Shown here: positions 33,937 through 42,301 of the stretch, piece by piece
Position numbering within the stretch: position 1 is the first letter of the stretch
Layout of the letters: each line of letters starts with the position of its first letter
Assembly: GCF_014705615.1 (NCBI RefSeq)
Contig: NZ_JACXJA010000064.1
Location: forward strand, 1-42,390
Direction of reading: 5' to 3'
Length of the DNA: 42,390 nt
From: Paenibacillus oceani
GTDB taxonomy: Bacteria; Bacillota; Bacilli; Paenibacillales; NBRC-103111
The notes under the pieces: model-generated
Database searches by the model: none
What the model was told of the DNA's origin: nothing
What the model saw: only the letters and a program-made list of their open reading frames with translations
Program-made: the position numbers and the translations under genes

Positions 33937-35256
33937 ATGTTTCGCAAACCGATTTACACGTGCACGATGTTCGCTCTTGCCGCAAGTATGATCGCCGGAT
34001 GCGGAGGAACGAAACCGGAGGCCGTAAACGTTCCCGGGCAGAACGTGCCCGAAGCGGCTGCGGCGGTTGCAACAGCTGAACCGGCTACGCTGAAGATTAT
34101 GTATTTCGCCACGTTAATTACACAGGAAGCGGTCGATCAGTTTATCGGCGAACCCGTAAAGAAGAAATATCCCCATATTACGATCGAATATGTGAACACG
34201 GGAGGAGGGGTCAGCTTCCAGAAGATGATCGAGCAAGGAACGCCCCCGGATCTCGTCATAACCGATTATCCGAACTTATCCGCCGTCACGGACTATGCGT
34301 ATCCGCTCGACTTGAATCCTTACCTGGAGACATACAAAGTGAATCTGAATCAGTTGGACGCATCGCCTGTTCAAGGCATCCGGAACGTCGGACCCAAAGG
34401 GGAAATATTCGGTCTGCCGTGGTACGTCGATAAATTCATGCTGTTTTACAACAAGGACTTGTTCGACAAATTTGCGGTTGCGTATCCGACCGATCAGATG
34501 ACTTACGAAGACCTGGTGAATGTATCCAGACGGCTTACACGCAAGGAAGATCAAGTTCAATACGAAGGCGTCCGCTGGGGTAATTTGCATACGGTCGGGA
34601 TGCAGTGGGGCATTCCGATCATTAACAAGCAGACGGGAAAGGCCGATTTTCAAAATGATTTATGGAAGCGGGCACTTGGTGTAGTGAAGGATATTCACGA
34701 AACGGGAATTACGAATTTGCCCAACGAGGCGTTTTATAAGGAAAAGCGGATGGCGATGCTTACCCAGTGGCTGAATCCGATGCTCGGTTTCGCCGAAAGC
34801 GTGGCGAATAGCGGGCAGACGCTGAACTGGGATATGGTTTCCATTCCGCAGCATCGGGAGGCGCCCGGCATATCCGGTGCAGCCAAGCCGATTTATTTGC
34901 TAGTGTCCCAGAGCAGCAAATACAAGGAGCAAGCGTTCCAGGCCGTATCGTACATATCGACCTCGGAAGAAGTGCAGTCGCTGCTTTCGCAATATGGCAA
35001 AATAACCGCCTTGAATTCGGAGGCGATCCGAAAGCAGTTCGGCACGAAGAATGAGCTCGTCAAAGGCAAAAATATCGAGGCGATTTTCAAACATCAAACG
35101 GCTCCTCTGCCATACAGCACGAATTACGAAAAATTGGCCAGCCCCGAGCTGAATATCGCAGGAACGGATGTCGCTTCGGGGTCCAAAGATGTCAATACCG
35201 CCCTGCGGGAAGCGGAAGAGCGGGCCAATAAAAAAATCGAAGCACAGCTGAAATAA
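33937..35256 (+). CDS. family-1 solute-binding lipoprotein
   Basis: 439 residues with lipobox MIAGC and family blocks MLFYNKDLFDKFAVAYP, MTYEDLVNVSRRLTRKED and DVNTALREAEERANKKIE. ATG 33937 follows AAAAGGGGG; the frame opens at 33904, but that ATG is inside the cre site and not preceded by a ribosome-binding site. It is followed on the same strand by the beta-helix protein and the GntR-SBP regulator, which suggests a three-gene carbohydrate module repressed by CcpA. No permease is nearby. Confidence 0.92.
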   Translation: MFRKPIYTCTMFALAASMIAGCGGTKPEAVNVPGQNVPEAAAAVATAEPATLKIMYFATLITQEAVDQFIGEPVKKKYPHITIEYVNTGGGVSFQKMIEQGTPPDLVITDYPNLSAVTDYAYPLDLNPYLETYKVNLNQLDASPVQGIRNVGPKGEIFGLPWYVDKFMLFYNKDLFDKFAVAYPTDQMTYEDLVNVSRRLTRKEDQVQYEGVRWGNLHTVGMQWGIPIINKQTGKADFQNDLWKRALGVVKDIHETGITNLPNEAFYKEKRMAMLTQWLNPMLGFAESVANSGQTLNWDMVSIPQHREAPGISGAAKPIYLLVSQSSKYKEQAFQAVSYISTSEEVQSLLSQYGKITALNSEAIRKQFGTKNELVKGKNIEAIFKHQTAPLPYSTNYEKLASPELNIAGTDVASGSKDVNTALREAEERANKKIEAQLK

Positions 35257-35265
35257 CTAAAAGTG

Positions 35266-35298
35266 CGTGATCAAAAGTGGACTTTTTGAACAACCTCT
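35266..35298 (+). repeat. partial copy of the 169-bp element, possible terminator hairpin
   Basis: CGTGATCAAAAGTGG then ACTTTTTGAACAACCTCT is identical, apart from one base, to 20187-20219. TCAAAAG and CTTTTTGA can pair, so it may end transcription of the lipoprotein gene. It lies within 30 bp of the next start, as it does at the amidase. Confidence 0.65.
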
Positions 35299-35325
35299 AA
35301 AAACGTACATGGGAGAGTGATACGC

Positions 35326-37110
35326 ATGGAAGGGAATCGGGTTGGATGGGAAAATGGGACCATCAGCCGCAGGAAGATGCTGGCGACCATCGGGGTGGCT
35401 GCCGCCGGCGCCATCGCCGCATCGGGCAGCACGGTCGGATTCGCCAAGAAAGCCGCCGGTGCGAGCTGCGCCATGTGCGTAGACAGTCTGGCCGACCTGA
35501 CAGCTATAGACGAGTCGGAGCTGCAGGACGGACAGTGCTTCCGCTTGAAGGGCTACCGTGCGGGTACGCCGCATGGGGGCGGCGCTTATGTCTGGGATGC
35601 TTCGCTTAGCAAAAGTCTCCATAACGGCGGAACTGTCGTCGATCCAAACCGGCCGCTACCCGCGGACTGGACGAATGACGGACAAGTGGCGAGTTGGTTC
35701 CTTGCGGACACAACCGGCCAAGGCTGTTACAGGAGAGTGGGAGATACGGCTATAACGCCCGAGATGTTTGGCGCCGATCCGGGCGGTGTCATCCCGAGCC
35801 AGCGTCAGATCACCCAATGTGCGGCTGTTCACGGCGGCGTTCAACTGTCGGCGAAAGCAACTTATTTGTGCGCGGGCAACATCTATCTCACCAAAGGCAA
35901 CCGTGTCACGGGATACGGCCGAAGCACGAATCTTCGTTTTACGTCGGGCGGGGTCGTCCTGAGCGGAGCGGAGTCCAAGGAGTTCAGCCTCGATAACTTT
36001 CTGATCACGACAGCGGGGAGCGGCCAGATCGCGCTCGATATTATCGATGCCAGCGTTAATACGGCGCCTACGCGCTGGTCCCTGAGCAATCTCTTTTTAT
36101 ACAGCGAGACCGTCGGGCAAGGGACCGGATGCCGCATACGCGGCGGATGGATCGCGTCCGTATTCAATCTGATCGCACAGCGTTTCGCCGTAGGTGTGGA
36201 TATCGTAAGGAGCGACTCGCCGCCGCATGTCGGCTTTAACGGCATTTCGTTCGTCGGAGGGGAGCTGCAAGGAAACGGAGTCGGGTTCCGGTCCCGTTCT
36301 CCGCTCGGAGTCAACTTCTTCGGCACGGCCATCGAAGGGAATAGCCAGTTCGGCGCCCGTCTCGAAAACGGGACGCGTCAAGTCAACTTTGACGGCGTCT
36401 ATTTCGAATCGAACGGCACGGCCAACGTGAACAATGGAGCTGATGTTGCGATCGATGTGGACGATCCGTTAGCTACGATTTACGGGATAGCCGTGAGAGG
36501 GAGCATTTTTTTACGGGGATCTTCCGGCTGCAAGCGGGCGATTGTCGTCAACAAAGCAATTGGGCTGTACATCGATCCGGCTTGTTCCTTCCACGGATAT
36601 GAAAATGCGCTTGTGCTGAATGAGATCGTTGCCAACGGGGTGAGGGGCGGCATGTTCGATGGGAGGTCGCTGCTCAGTGTAACGGGTCAGCCTGTTATCA
36701 ACAATACGTTGCAGTACGGCAACCCGACAAGCCGCTCGTTCTCGCTCGGCCATGTAGCTGCCGGCCCGGATGTCGCTACTGACGGGTGGCTCGGGTTCGT
36801 CGCCTTCGGGACCGGGATCGCTAATCGGGGAGCCGTAGATGTAATCGTCCATGCCGACGAGCCGGGCGACGCATCGTTTCGCCTTGCTGCCATCGATACG
36901 GCGACGAATGCGCCTCTGGGAATGGATAACGTGTTTCATGCCGGCTTGACGGCGGGAATCAATAAAGTCCATGTCGCCTATAATTTCGAGAGCGGGGGAC
37001 TCAAAGGCAAAAACGCCGCCTTCCGATTGACCCGGCAAGGTGATTCACCGACAGATACGAATGCGGGCAGCATCGCTTTGATCGAATGTATCGTCCACTA
37101 TTACGGCTGA
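35326..37110 (+). CDS. Tat-exported beta-helix protein (tailspike/pectate-lyase-like)
   Basis: 594 residues. The twin-arginine signal is SRRKML (R15-R16) followed by a hydrophobic stretch (ATIGVAAAGAIAAS), so export through Tat is likely. A head motif (LKGYRAGTPHGGGAYVWDASLS and GTVVDPN) resembles those before beta-helices in phage tailspikes and depolymerases. The middle (about 190-450) repeats short beta-strand turns such as VGFNGISFVGGELQGNGVGF, as in parallel beta-helix carbohydrate enzymes. I cannot point to catalytic residues. ATG 35326 follows GGGAGAG. Neighbours (lipoprotein and GntR-SBP) suggest it works on the polysaccharide whose sugars they bind. It could also be a non-enzymatic surface protein. 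Confidence 0.82.
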   Translation: MEGNRVGWENGTISRRKMLATIGVAAAGAIAASGSTVGFAKKAAGASCAMCVDSLADLTAIDESELQDGQCFRLKGYRAGTPHGGGAYVWDASLSKSLHNGGTVVDPNRPLPADWTNDGQVASWFLADTTGQGCYRRVGDTAITPEMFGADPGGVIPSQRQITQCAAVHGGVQLSAKATYLCAGNIYLTKGNRVTGYGRSTNLRFTSGGVVLSGAESKEFSLDNFLITTAGSGQIALDIIDASVNTAPTRWSLSNLFLYSETVGQGTGCRIRGGWIASVFNLIAQRFAVGVDIVRSDSPPHVGFNGISFVGGELQGNGVGFRSRSPLGVNFFGTAIEGNSQFGARLENGTRQVNFDGVYFESNGTANVNNGADVAIDVDDPLATIYGIAVRGSIFLRGSSGCKRAIVVNKAIGLYIDPACSFHGYENALVLNEIVANGVRGGMFDGRSLLSVTGQPVINNTLQYGNPTSRSFSLGHVAAGPDVATDGWLGFVAFGTGIANRGAVDVIVHADEPGDASFRLAAIDTATNAPLGMDNVFHAGLTAGINKVHVAYNFESGGLKGKNAAFRLTRQGDSPTDTNAGSIALIECIVHYYG

Positions 37111-37243
37111 CCGTTCAGCCTGAACAGACCCGGGCATTTCCCATTTTGGTGCCTTGGGCGAATGCGTCTGTTGACTTTGAATTCGGAACGATACAAAATG
37201 AAGGAAGCAAAGTTCCGGCGATTGGACAGGAGTGTAGAAACCG

Positions 37244-38626
37244 TTGCATAAAGAGGAGAAAACGAGCCGCAAAACATTTCATTCCCGGCTGAACCGAATG
37301 GTGGAGAAACTGGAGAGGGATATTGCCGAAGGCGTGTACAGCGTAGGCGATCTGCTTCCTTCCGAAACCGCACTGGCGGAGCTGTTCAAGATGGGACCGC
37401 GTTCCGTCCGCAAGGGCATCGATCTTCTGGTGGAACGGGGCATGGTCGTCAAGGAAAGGCGGGTCGGCGCGAAAGTCGTCAAAGCTCCCGAACTGGAGCA
37501 GGTGACGCTGGTGATCGCCTGTTATGCGACGGTTGTCCACGATTTTGCGCTGGAGCCGTTAATCGCAGACTTTCAGGCCTTGCACCCGTCGATACGCGTG
37601 AAAACGATTCTGGTCAATACGGACCACTACCACATGTTCACCCAGATGCTGGACAGCGGCGTGATCGACGCGGTGACGCTGAATCAGGATACGTTCCAGG
37701 ATTTTGCGGTGCGAGACAAACTGTCCTTGCTGGAGCCGCTTCCGGACCATCTGCCGGGCGTGTACCGCTTTCTGACAGATGTGTTTTCCGTCGGGGGTCG
37801 GCGCTACGTGCAGCCTGTAACCTTTTCTCCTCTTATATTATGCTACAACAAAGCGCATTTTCGCGAGAATGGACTTCTGGAGCCGGACAGCACCTGGACG
37901 TGGAGCGATATGATCAAAAATGCGAGGCAACTCACCCGAAGCGATTCGTACGGCCTGTATTTCGATCCGCTGTCCATCAATATTTGGCCTGCCCTGCTCC
38001 TGCAGAGCGGCGTAAAATTTGAGCGCGATGCCGACGGCCGTTTCGAGGTCGGTCCGGACGGGAAGTTTATGGAGTGCATGCGGTATTACCGGGAGATCGT
38101 CTCGGACCCGTCGATGTTCCCTCCATTCTGGAACGACCGGGAGATCGATTATATCCAGATGTTTAAAGAAGGGCATATTTCGATGACACTCGTCGGCTAC
38201 AGCACCTTAACGAGGCTGGGAGGAAGCGGTCTCGATTACGATATCTCGCCGCTGCCGTTTATCCGTCATCCGCTGACCAATGCGGTCTCGATCGGAGTCG
38301 GCGTCAACGAACAGTCCAGACAGAAGGAAGCGGTCCGCACGTTTATGGAGTATTTGAGATCGCCAAGAGCTCAGAGGCTGATCAGCACCCATTCTCTGAG
38401 CATCCCGGTTCATAAGGAAGTCGCCGACGAAATCCGGCCGGATGACGGACTGCGTCCTTCCCGCTACAATTTGTTTAAAGAAATTATGCCGTCATTCCGC
38501 GTTCAACAAGACCTGAATCTGGCCAACTGGCAGCTGCGACAAATATCCGGTCCGCTGCAGCTTTATTTGACCGGGCAGATCGGCGATACGGCTTTATGCG
38601 AACGGCTTGCACGTGCGCTTTCCTAG
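37244..38626 (+). CDS. GntR regulator fused to a solute-binding domain
   Basis: 460 residues. Residues about 12-80 are a GntR winged helix (LEREIAEG-like start LERDIAEGVYSVGDLLPSET, then FKMGPRSVRKGIDLLVERGMV). From about 86 onward it is a complete family-1 solute-binding fold: LVIACYATVVHDFALEPL, LILCYNKAHFRENGL, WTWSDMIKNARQLTR. There is no signal peptide, so a periplasmic-type sugar sensor has been moved into the cytoplasm to control transcription. It shares the LTR segment with the four lipoproteins here. TTG 37244 has AGGAGTG upstream at a normal distance. It lies 133 bp after the beta-helix gene and probably senses a sugar that enters the cell. A strong terminator follows. Confidence 0.9.
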   Translation: MHKEEKTSRKTFHSRLNRMVEKLERDIAEGVYSVGDLLPSETALAELFKMGPRSVRKGIDLLVERGMVVKERRVGAKVVKAPELEQVTLVIACYATVVHDFALEPLIADFQALHPSIRVKTILVNTDHYHMFTQMLDSGVIDAVTLNQDTFQDFAVRDKLSLLEPLPDHLPGVYRFLTDVFSVGGRRYVQPVTFSPLILCYNKAHFRENGLLEPDSTWTWSDMIKNARQLTRSDSYGLYFDPLSINIWPALLLQSGVKFERDADGRFEVGPDGKFMECMRYYREIVSDPSMFPPFWNDREIDYIQMFKEGHISMTLVGYSTLTRLGGSGLDYDISPLPFIRHPLTNAVSIGVGVNEQSRQKEAVRTFMEYLRSPRAQRLISTHSLSIPVHKEVADEIRPDDGLRPSRYNLFKEIMPSFRVQQDLNLANWQLRQISGPLQLYLTGQIGDTALCERLARALS

Positions 38627-38640
38627 AAAGAGCCGCCCCG

Positions 38641-38664
38641 CCCCCTCGAGATGAGGGGGTTTTT
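38641..38664 (+). terminator. rho-independent terminator
   Basis: CCCCCTC pairs with GAGGGGG, followed by TTTTTG. Confidence 0.85.
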
Positions 38665-38760
38665 GTTTGTCTGAACGTTCGCCATCGAATCGGGCGCGTT
38701 TTGGGGAGGCAAATGGCTGTCTGGTTATGTCGCGGTCTTCTCTCTCAGAGCAACGGCCGT

Positions 38761-39024
38761 TCAGGAACGATCCGGAGTTGTCAAACGCTCCATTGTGCTT
38801 AAATAGTCGAAAGCGTGCTCATTCGAATGGCCGCACATGTCTTCCGAGGGCCGCAAGCTTAGACATACGGCAGGACGTTCGGGCTTCCCGAACAGGCCGC
38901 ACTTGTTATCGCCCTTAAGCTGGACGCACCGGACGCCGGCGGGTTTGCCTTCCGGCATTCCGGGGATAGCGGACGAGATCGACACGACGATACAGCAAGC
39001 GGCGCATCCGACCCGGCATTCCAT
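38761..39024 (-). CDS. YkgJ/UPF0153-type cysteine-cluster protein
   Basis: 87 residues. The start MECRVGCAACCIVVSISS and the blocks IPGMPEGKPAGVRCVQL, NKCGLF and RPAVCLSLRPSEDMCG match the small YkgJ/YeiW family, whose conserved cysteines are thought to hold a metal (zinc or iron). ATG 39024 is chosen over TTG 39042 because GGAGGAGGG lies between them. It is downstream of the AraC gene on the same strand with a weak hairpin between; no functional link is evident. Confidence 0.85.
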   Translation of the reverse strand: MECRVGCAACCIVVSISSAIPGMPEGKPAGVRCVQLKGDNKCGLFGKPERPAVCLSLRPSEDMCGHSNEHAFDYLSTMERLTTPDRS

Positions 39025-39128
39025 CAAGCATCCCTCCTCCAAGGCTCTTGTACGGGTCCATAAGACAAGTATACCACAGGGGATGAACCCGGAAGTGCAG
39101 ACCCTACATAAACCAAACCGGGCAACAA

Positions 39129-39162
39129 ACGCCCCGTATGGCGGAGAAATAGACAGGGCGCC
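39129..39162 (-). terminator. weak terminator after the AraC gene
   Basis: On the minus strand GCGCCC pairs with GGGGCG and is followed by TTTGTT. Confidence 0.35.
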
Positions 39163-39165
39163 CTT

Positions 39166-40020
39166 TTACACAAATTGCGAGGGCGGCTTGTTGTAATACT
39201 TTTTGAACGCTTTCGAAAAGGTGTACGGATCGGGGTAGCCGAGCAGCTCGGCGATTTGTTTGATCGTGTACGATCTCCGGTACAAGTAGTCGCGCGCGCG
39301 GTTCATGCGTACTTGATACAAGTAGTAGCCGGGTGTGACGCCGACGGTTTGCTTGAAAAACGTAATGAAATATTTCTCCGACATCCCGGCTTTTTCGGCA
39401 AGCTCGCGGACGGCGATCGGACGGTGCAGCTGTTCATGCACAAAGCGGAACACCGGCTGCAGGATGTCCATCTGACGGGAAGCCCTTGCCTTCGGAGGCG
39501 TGTCCGCCGGTTCGCCGCTTGCGGCAGCGGCTTCGGATTCCGCCGCATTTTCGATAATTTTGGCGAGCAGTACGGTCAGACAGCCTTTAAGCCGGACGCT
39601 CGACAAAACCGAACGATTGGAGTACCGCTCGAAGGCTTGCCGGAACAAAGCCGCCTCCTCCTGCACCGAGCTTCCCGCAACAATGCCGGATAAAGGGAAA
39701 TTGTCCAATATCCGCGACCGGTCCCCGATGCCAAAATCAAAGTGAACGTAGATAAACCGGCAGCCCTCCTCCCCGTTCGAAGCGGTGTAAGGAACGTTCG
39801 GATAAAACAAGATCAGGTCTCCGGCCTTCGCCGTCCCGTTCACGTCCCCCATCCGGAGGGTAACCGTCCCTTCCTCCACGATCCATAGATCGTAATCGGA
39901 GTGCTCCTTGACTTCTCTCCACCTGCTGTCGTGGTATAGCGAATGGCAGGAGCCGATCCGCAGCGTAATATGCTCGGACAGCTCGTTGAACAGGTGAAAG
40001 GACCCCGCTTGACCCTTCAT
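39166..40020 (-). CDS. AraC/XylS-family regulator
   Basis: 284 residues. The cupin half has DYDLWIVEEGTVTLRMGDV and GDLILFYPNVPY. The C-terminus has two helix-turn-helix motifs: VRELAEKAGMSEKYFITFFKQT and IKQIAELLGYPDPYTFSKAFKK, ending PPSQFV. An Ala/Glu-rich linker (about 163-185) joins them. AAGGGGCGG precedes the ATG. It diverges from the GH4 gene, which it probably controls. Confidence 0.93.
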   Translation of the reverse strand: MKGQAGSFHLFNELSEHITLRIGSCHSLYHDSRWREVKEHSDYDLWIVEEGTVTLRMGDVNGTAKAGDLILFYPNVPYTASNGEEGCRFIYVHFDFGIGDRSRILDNFPLSGIVAGSSVQEEAALFRQAFERYSNRSVLSSVRLKGCLTVLLAKIIENAAESEAAAASGEPADTPPKARASRQMDILQPVFRFVHEQLHRPIAVRELAEKAGMSEKYFITFFKQTVGVTPGYYLYQVRMNRARDYLYRRSYTIKQIAELLGYPDPYTFSKAFKKYYNKPPSQFV

Positions 40021-40134
40021 AGGTTACCGCCCCTTCGATACTTTTTGACGAATCGCGTTGGTTCCAATATAGCACAAGATCATGGCCGGCATCTCAATCG
40101 TACTATTTGACATCCGCTTAAAACTACAGTCCAT

Positions 40135-40161
40135 TTGAATTCATTCCCATCCTTTTATAAT
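40135..40161 (+). promoter_or_regulatory. candidate GH4 promoter
   Basis: A perfect TATAAT lies at 40156-40161. TTGAAT at 40135-40140 gives a 15-bp spacer, which is short; a consensus TTGACA at 40117-40122 is too far away. Activation by the divergent AraC protein is likely. Confidence 0.45.
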
Positions 40162-40191
40162 TAAGGCGAGAAGGAAAAGGAGGGATACGCT

Positions 40192-41586
40192 ATGAATCGG
40201 GATGGCGGGAAATCGGGCAAACCGAAAGTCGTAGTACTGGGAGCGGGCAGCTTGTTTTTCGGAAGGCAGTCGATATGGCAGATGGTCACTTCGCCGTATT
40301 TGAACAATGGGACGCTCGCTATGGTCGATACCGACGAAGCCAGGCTGAACAAGCTGCTGAAACTGGCCCGTATGGCGGCGGCCGAGCAAGGGGTGAAGCT
40401 TGCCGTGGAAGGCTCGACCGACCGCCGGGACGTACTGAAGGACGCCGATTTTGTCGTCCTCAGTTTTGCCAAAGATACGGTGAAGTACAGGGGCATCGAC
40501 TGCACGGTGTCGGAGAAATACGGCATTCGCATGTGCTCCGGGGATACGATCGGACCAGGCGGCATATTCAGGGCGATGCGGGAGCTGCCGGTCATTATGG
40601 AAAGCGTCCGCGATATCGAGAACATTTGTCCGGATGCCTGGGTCATCAACTACATCAATCCGTCCGCCGTGCACGGCATCGCTTTAAGCCGGTATGCGCC
40701 GAAGCTGAAGAGCTTCGCTCTGTGCGACGGGCTGCATATGCCGCACGTAAAACGGAATTACTTGAGACGGTCCGGCCTTATTGGCGAAGCCGGTCAATTT
40801 ACCGAAGACGTGTCGCTGCGATTCGACCTCCGGATTGCCGGCGTCAATCATTTTACGTGGCTGCTGAAGGCGGAATTCGACGGCAAGGACGTTGCCCCGT
40901 TAATCGCCGAATCGCTTCGCAAAGCGGCGGAAACCGGCACCGACGGCGGCGACCGTGGAGCCAAGGCGGCGTACAACGACGCGATCGGGTATGAACTGTA
41001 CGGTATTTTCGGATACATCCCTACGTGTGTCGCCCATACGAAGGAATACGTGCGCTTTTGGCAAGGGCTCGGCAAGACGGTGGAGCCGGTTCCGCCGCTG
41101 CATATATGGGAGACGGAAGAGCGGTATAAGCGGCATGACGAGATGTGGAAGCAGGTCGATGCTTTTATAACCGGCCAGAAGCCGATCTCCGACTTTAGGA
41201 CTGCCTTCGGTCCCGATCATGCGACGGATATTATCGAGAATATGGTAGGCGGACTGGGCAAGCCGTTTTATATCAACACGTTAAACCGCGGGGCGGTGTC
41301 CAATATGAGCGGCGACGCTTTTCTCGAGCTGCTCTGCGATGTGACGATGGAAGGGATCGTGCCGCGGCCGGTAGGGGAAATGCCGCGGGGGATCCGCGGG
41401 ATGCAGGAGCTCGTCCTCGATACGCACGAGCTTACCGCCGAAGCCGTAGTGGAGCGGAGCTTTGTCAAGCTGAGAAGGGCGATGATGACCGATCCGCTTG
41501 TCAATTCGATCGGCGACGCCGACCATATCATCAGAGAGCTGCTGGAGCAGGAGCGGGAAGCGCTGCCCGCCTATTGGTACGAGTAA
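40192..41586 (+). CDS. glycoside hydrolase family 4 (NAD-dependent)
   Basis: 464 residues, cytoplasmic. GH4 enzymes break glycosidic bonds through NAD and a divalent metal, by oxidation at C3. The Rossmann loop is VVLGAGSLFF near residue 13. Further conserved parts are SGDTIGPGGIFRA, NYINPSA and GVNHFTW. The metal-binding cysteine is followed by DGLH (LCDGLHMPH), which is not one of the four signatures used to classify GH4 (CHSV, CHEV, CNVP, CDMP), so substrate cannot be assigned; it starts like CDMP. An AGGAGG site precedes the ATG. It is divergent from an AraC regulator and has no transporter next to it. Confidence 0.92.
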   Translation: MNRDGGKSGKPKVVVLGAGSLFFGRQSIWQMVTSPYLNNGTLAMVDTDEARLNKLLKLARMAAAEQGVKLAVEGSTDRRDVLKDADFVVLSFAKDTVKYRGIDCTVSEKYGIRMCSGDTIGPGGIFRAMRELPVIMESVRDIENICPDAWVINYINPSAVHGIALSRYAPKLKSFALCDGLHMPHVKRNYLRRSGLIGEAGQFTEDVSLRFDLRIAGVNHFTWLLKAEFDGKDVAPLIAESLRKAAETGTDGGDRGAKAAYNDAIGYELYGIFGYIPTCVAHTKEYVRFWQGLGKTVEPVPPLHIWETEERYKRHDEMWKQVDAFITGQKPISDFRTAFGPDHATDIIENMVGGLGKPFYINTLNRGAVSNMSGDAFLELLCDVTMEGIVPRPVGEMPRGIRGMQELVLDTHELTAEAVVERSFVKLRRAMMTDPLVNSIGDADHIIRELLEQEREALPAYWYE

Positions 41587-41950
41587 CGGCGGCGATATGC
41601 GTTTTGCCAAAAGCGAAAAGATAGGACGGGGCAGGGCAGGGAAGAGCAGGGAAGAGCAGGACAAGGGAAACCAATTGCAGTAACCTTCTTAGGCTGGACA
41701 CCTAAAAGGCGCCTATCAGGCGGCGGGACGGGGCGAAGCGAATCGCAGTATCCGGCTCCGATCATTGTGCGGAGGGAGTAACGCTGTTTCTTCTGCATAT
41801 CGCCGAAGCGAGGGAGGAGGGGGGGCTGGGACGAGCGGCGGTATGCCATCGGCGAGTACGAAGCCTGTCGGTGCCGGCGTGCTGGCATGCTCCAAGCGGT
41901 ATGTGGTATGCTGCCGGGTTGTGTGGGCCTAGTGTGGGTCCCCCTCCCCT

Positions 41951-42143
41951 AATAGCGGACGTTTGCAGCGCTTATTTCGTCCCGAAGCGTCGATCCGCAA
42001 CCAATAAGAGTCTTTGGAAGCTGCTATTTTTGGGTAAATTGGCGCAAGGGCTCATAACTCGAATAATAAGAGCTGCTAGCATCCGCTATTTTGCCGAAAG
42101 TGACCAATCTACTAGAAATAAGGGGTGCAAAAGACTGCTAACG
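41951..42143. repeat. four-unit hairpin array E (family I)
   Basis: Units start at 41951, 42003, 42065 and 42117 (spacings 52, 62, 52). Unit 1 reads AATAGCGGACGTTTGCAG..., and its match to the complement of unit 3 is clear. The region 41587-41950 between the GH4 gene and this array contains only short purine-rich repeats (AGGGAAGAGC near 41640) and no gene. Confidence 0.85.
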
Positions 42144-42259
42144 GTTCTCTGACGGGCAGCGTCCTCTGACGCAAAAGTGACGGGGATTTCTTGGAGAAAT
42201 GAGGGAGGAAATCCGGGAGGTTATCCGCTCAGCCGTACCTCTCAAACCGCGGCACATGT

Positions 42260-42301
42260 AAAAGTCGCCCTCCCTGGGGAACCCTGGGAAGGGCGTCTTT
42301 T
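42260..42301. terminator. terminator-like hairpin
   Basis: AAAAGTCGCCCTCCC pairs with GGGAAGGGCGTCTTTT with one mismatch and one bulge. It is not near the stop of any gene seen here and could serve a gene beyond the window. Confidence 0.6.
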
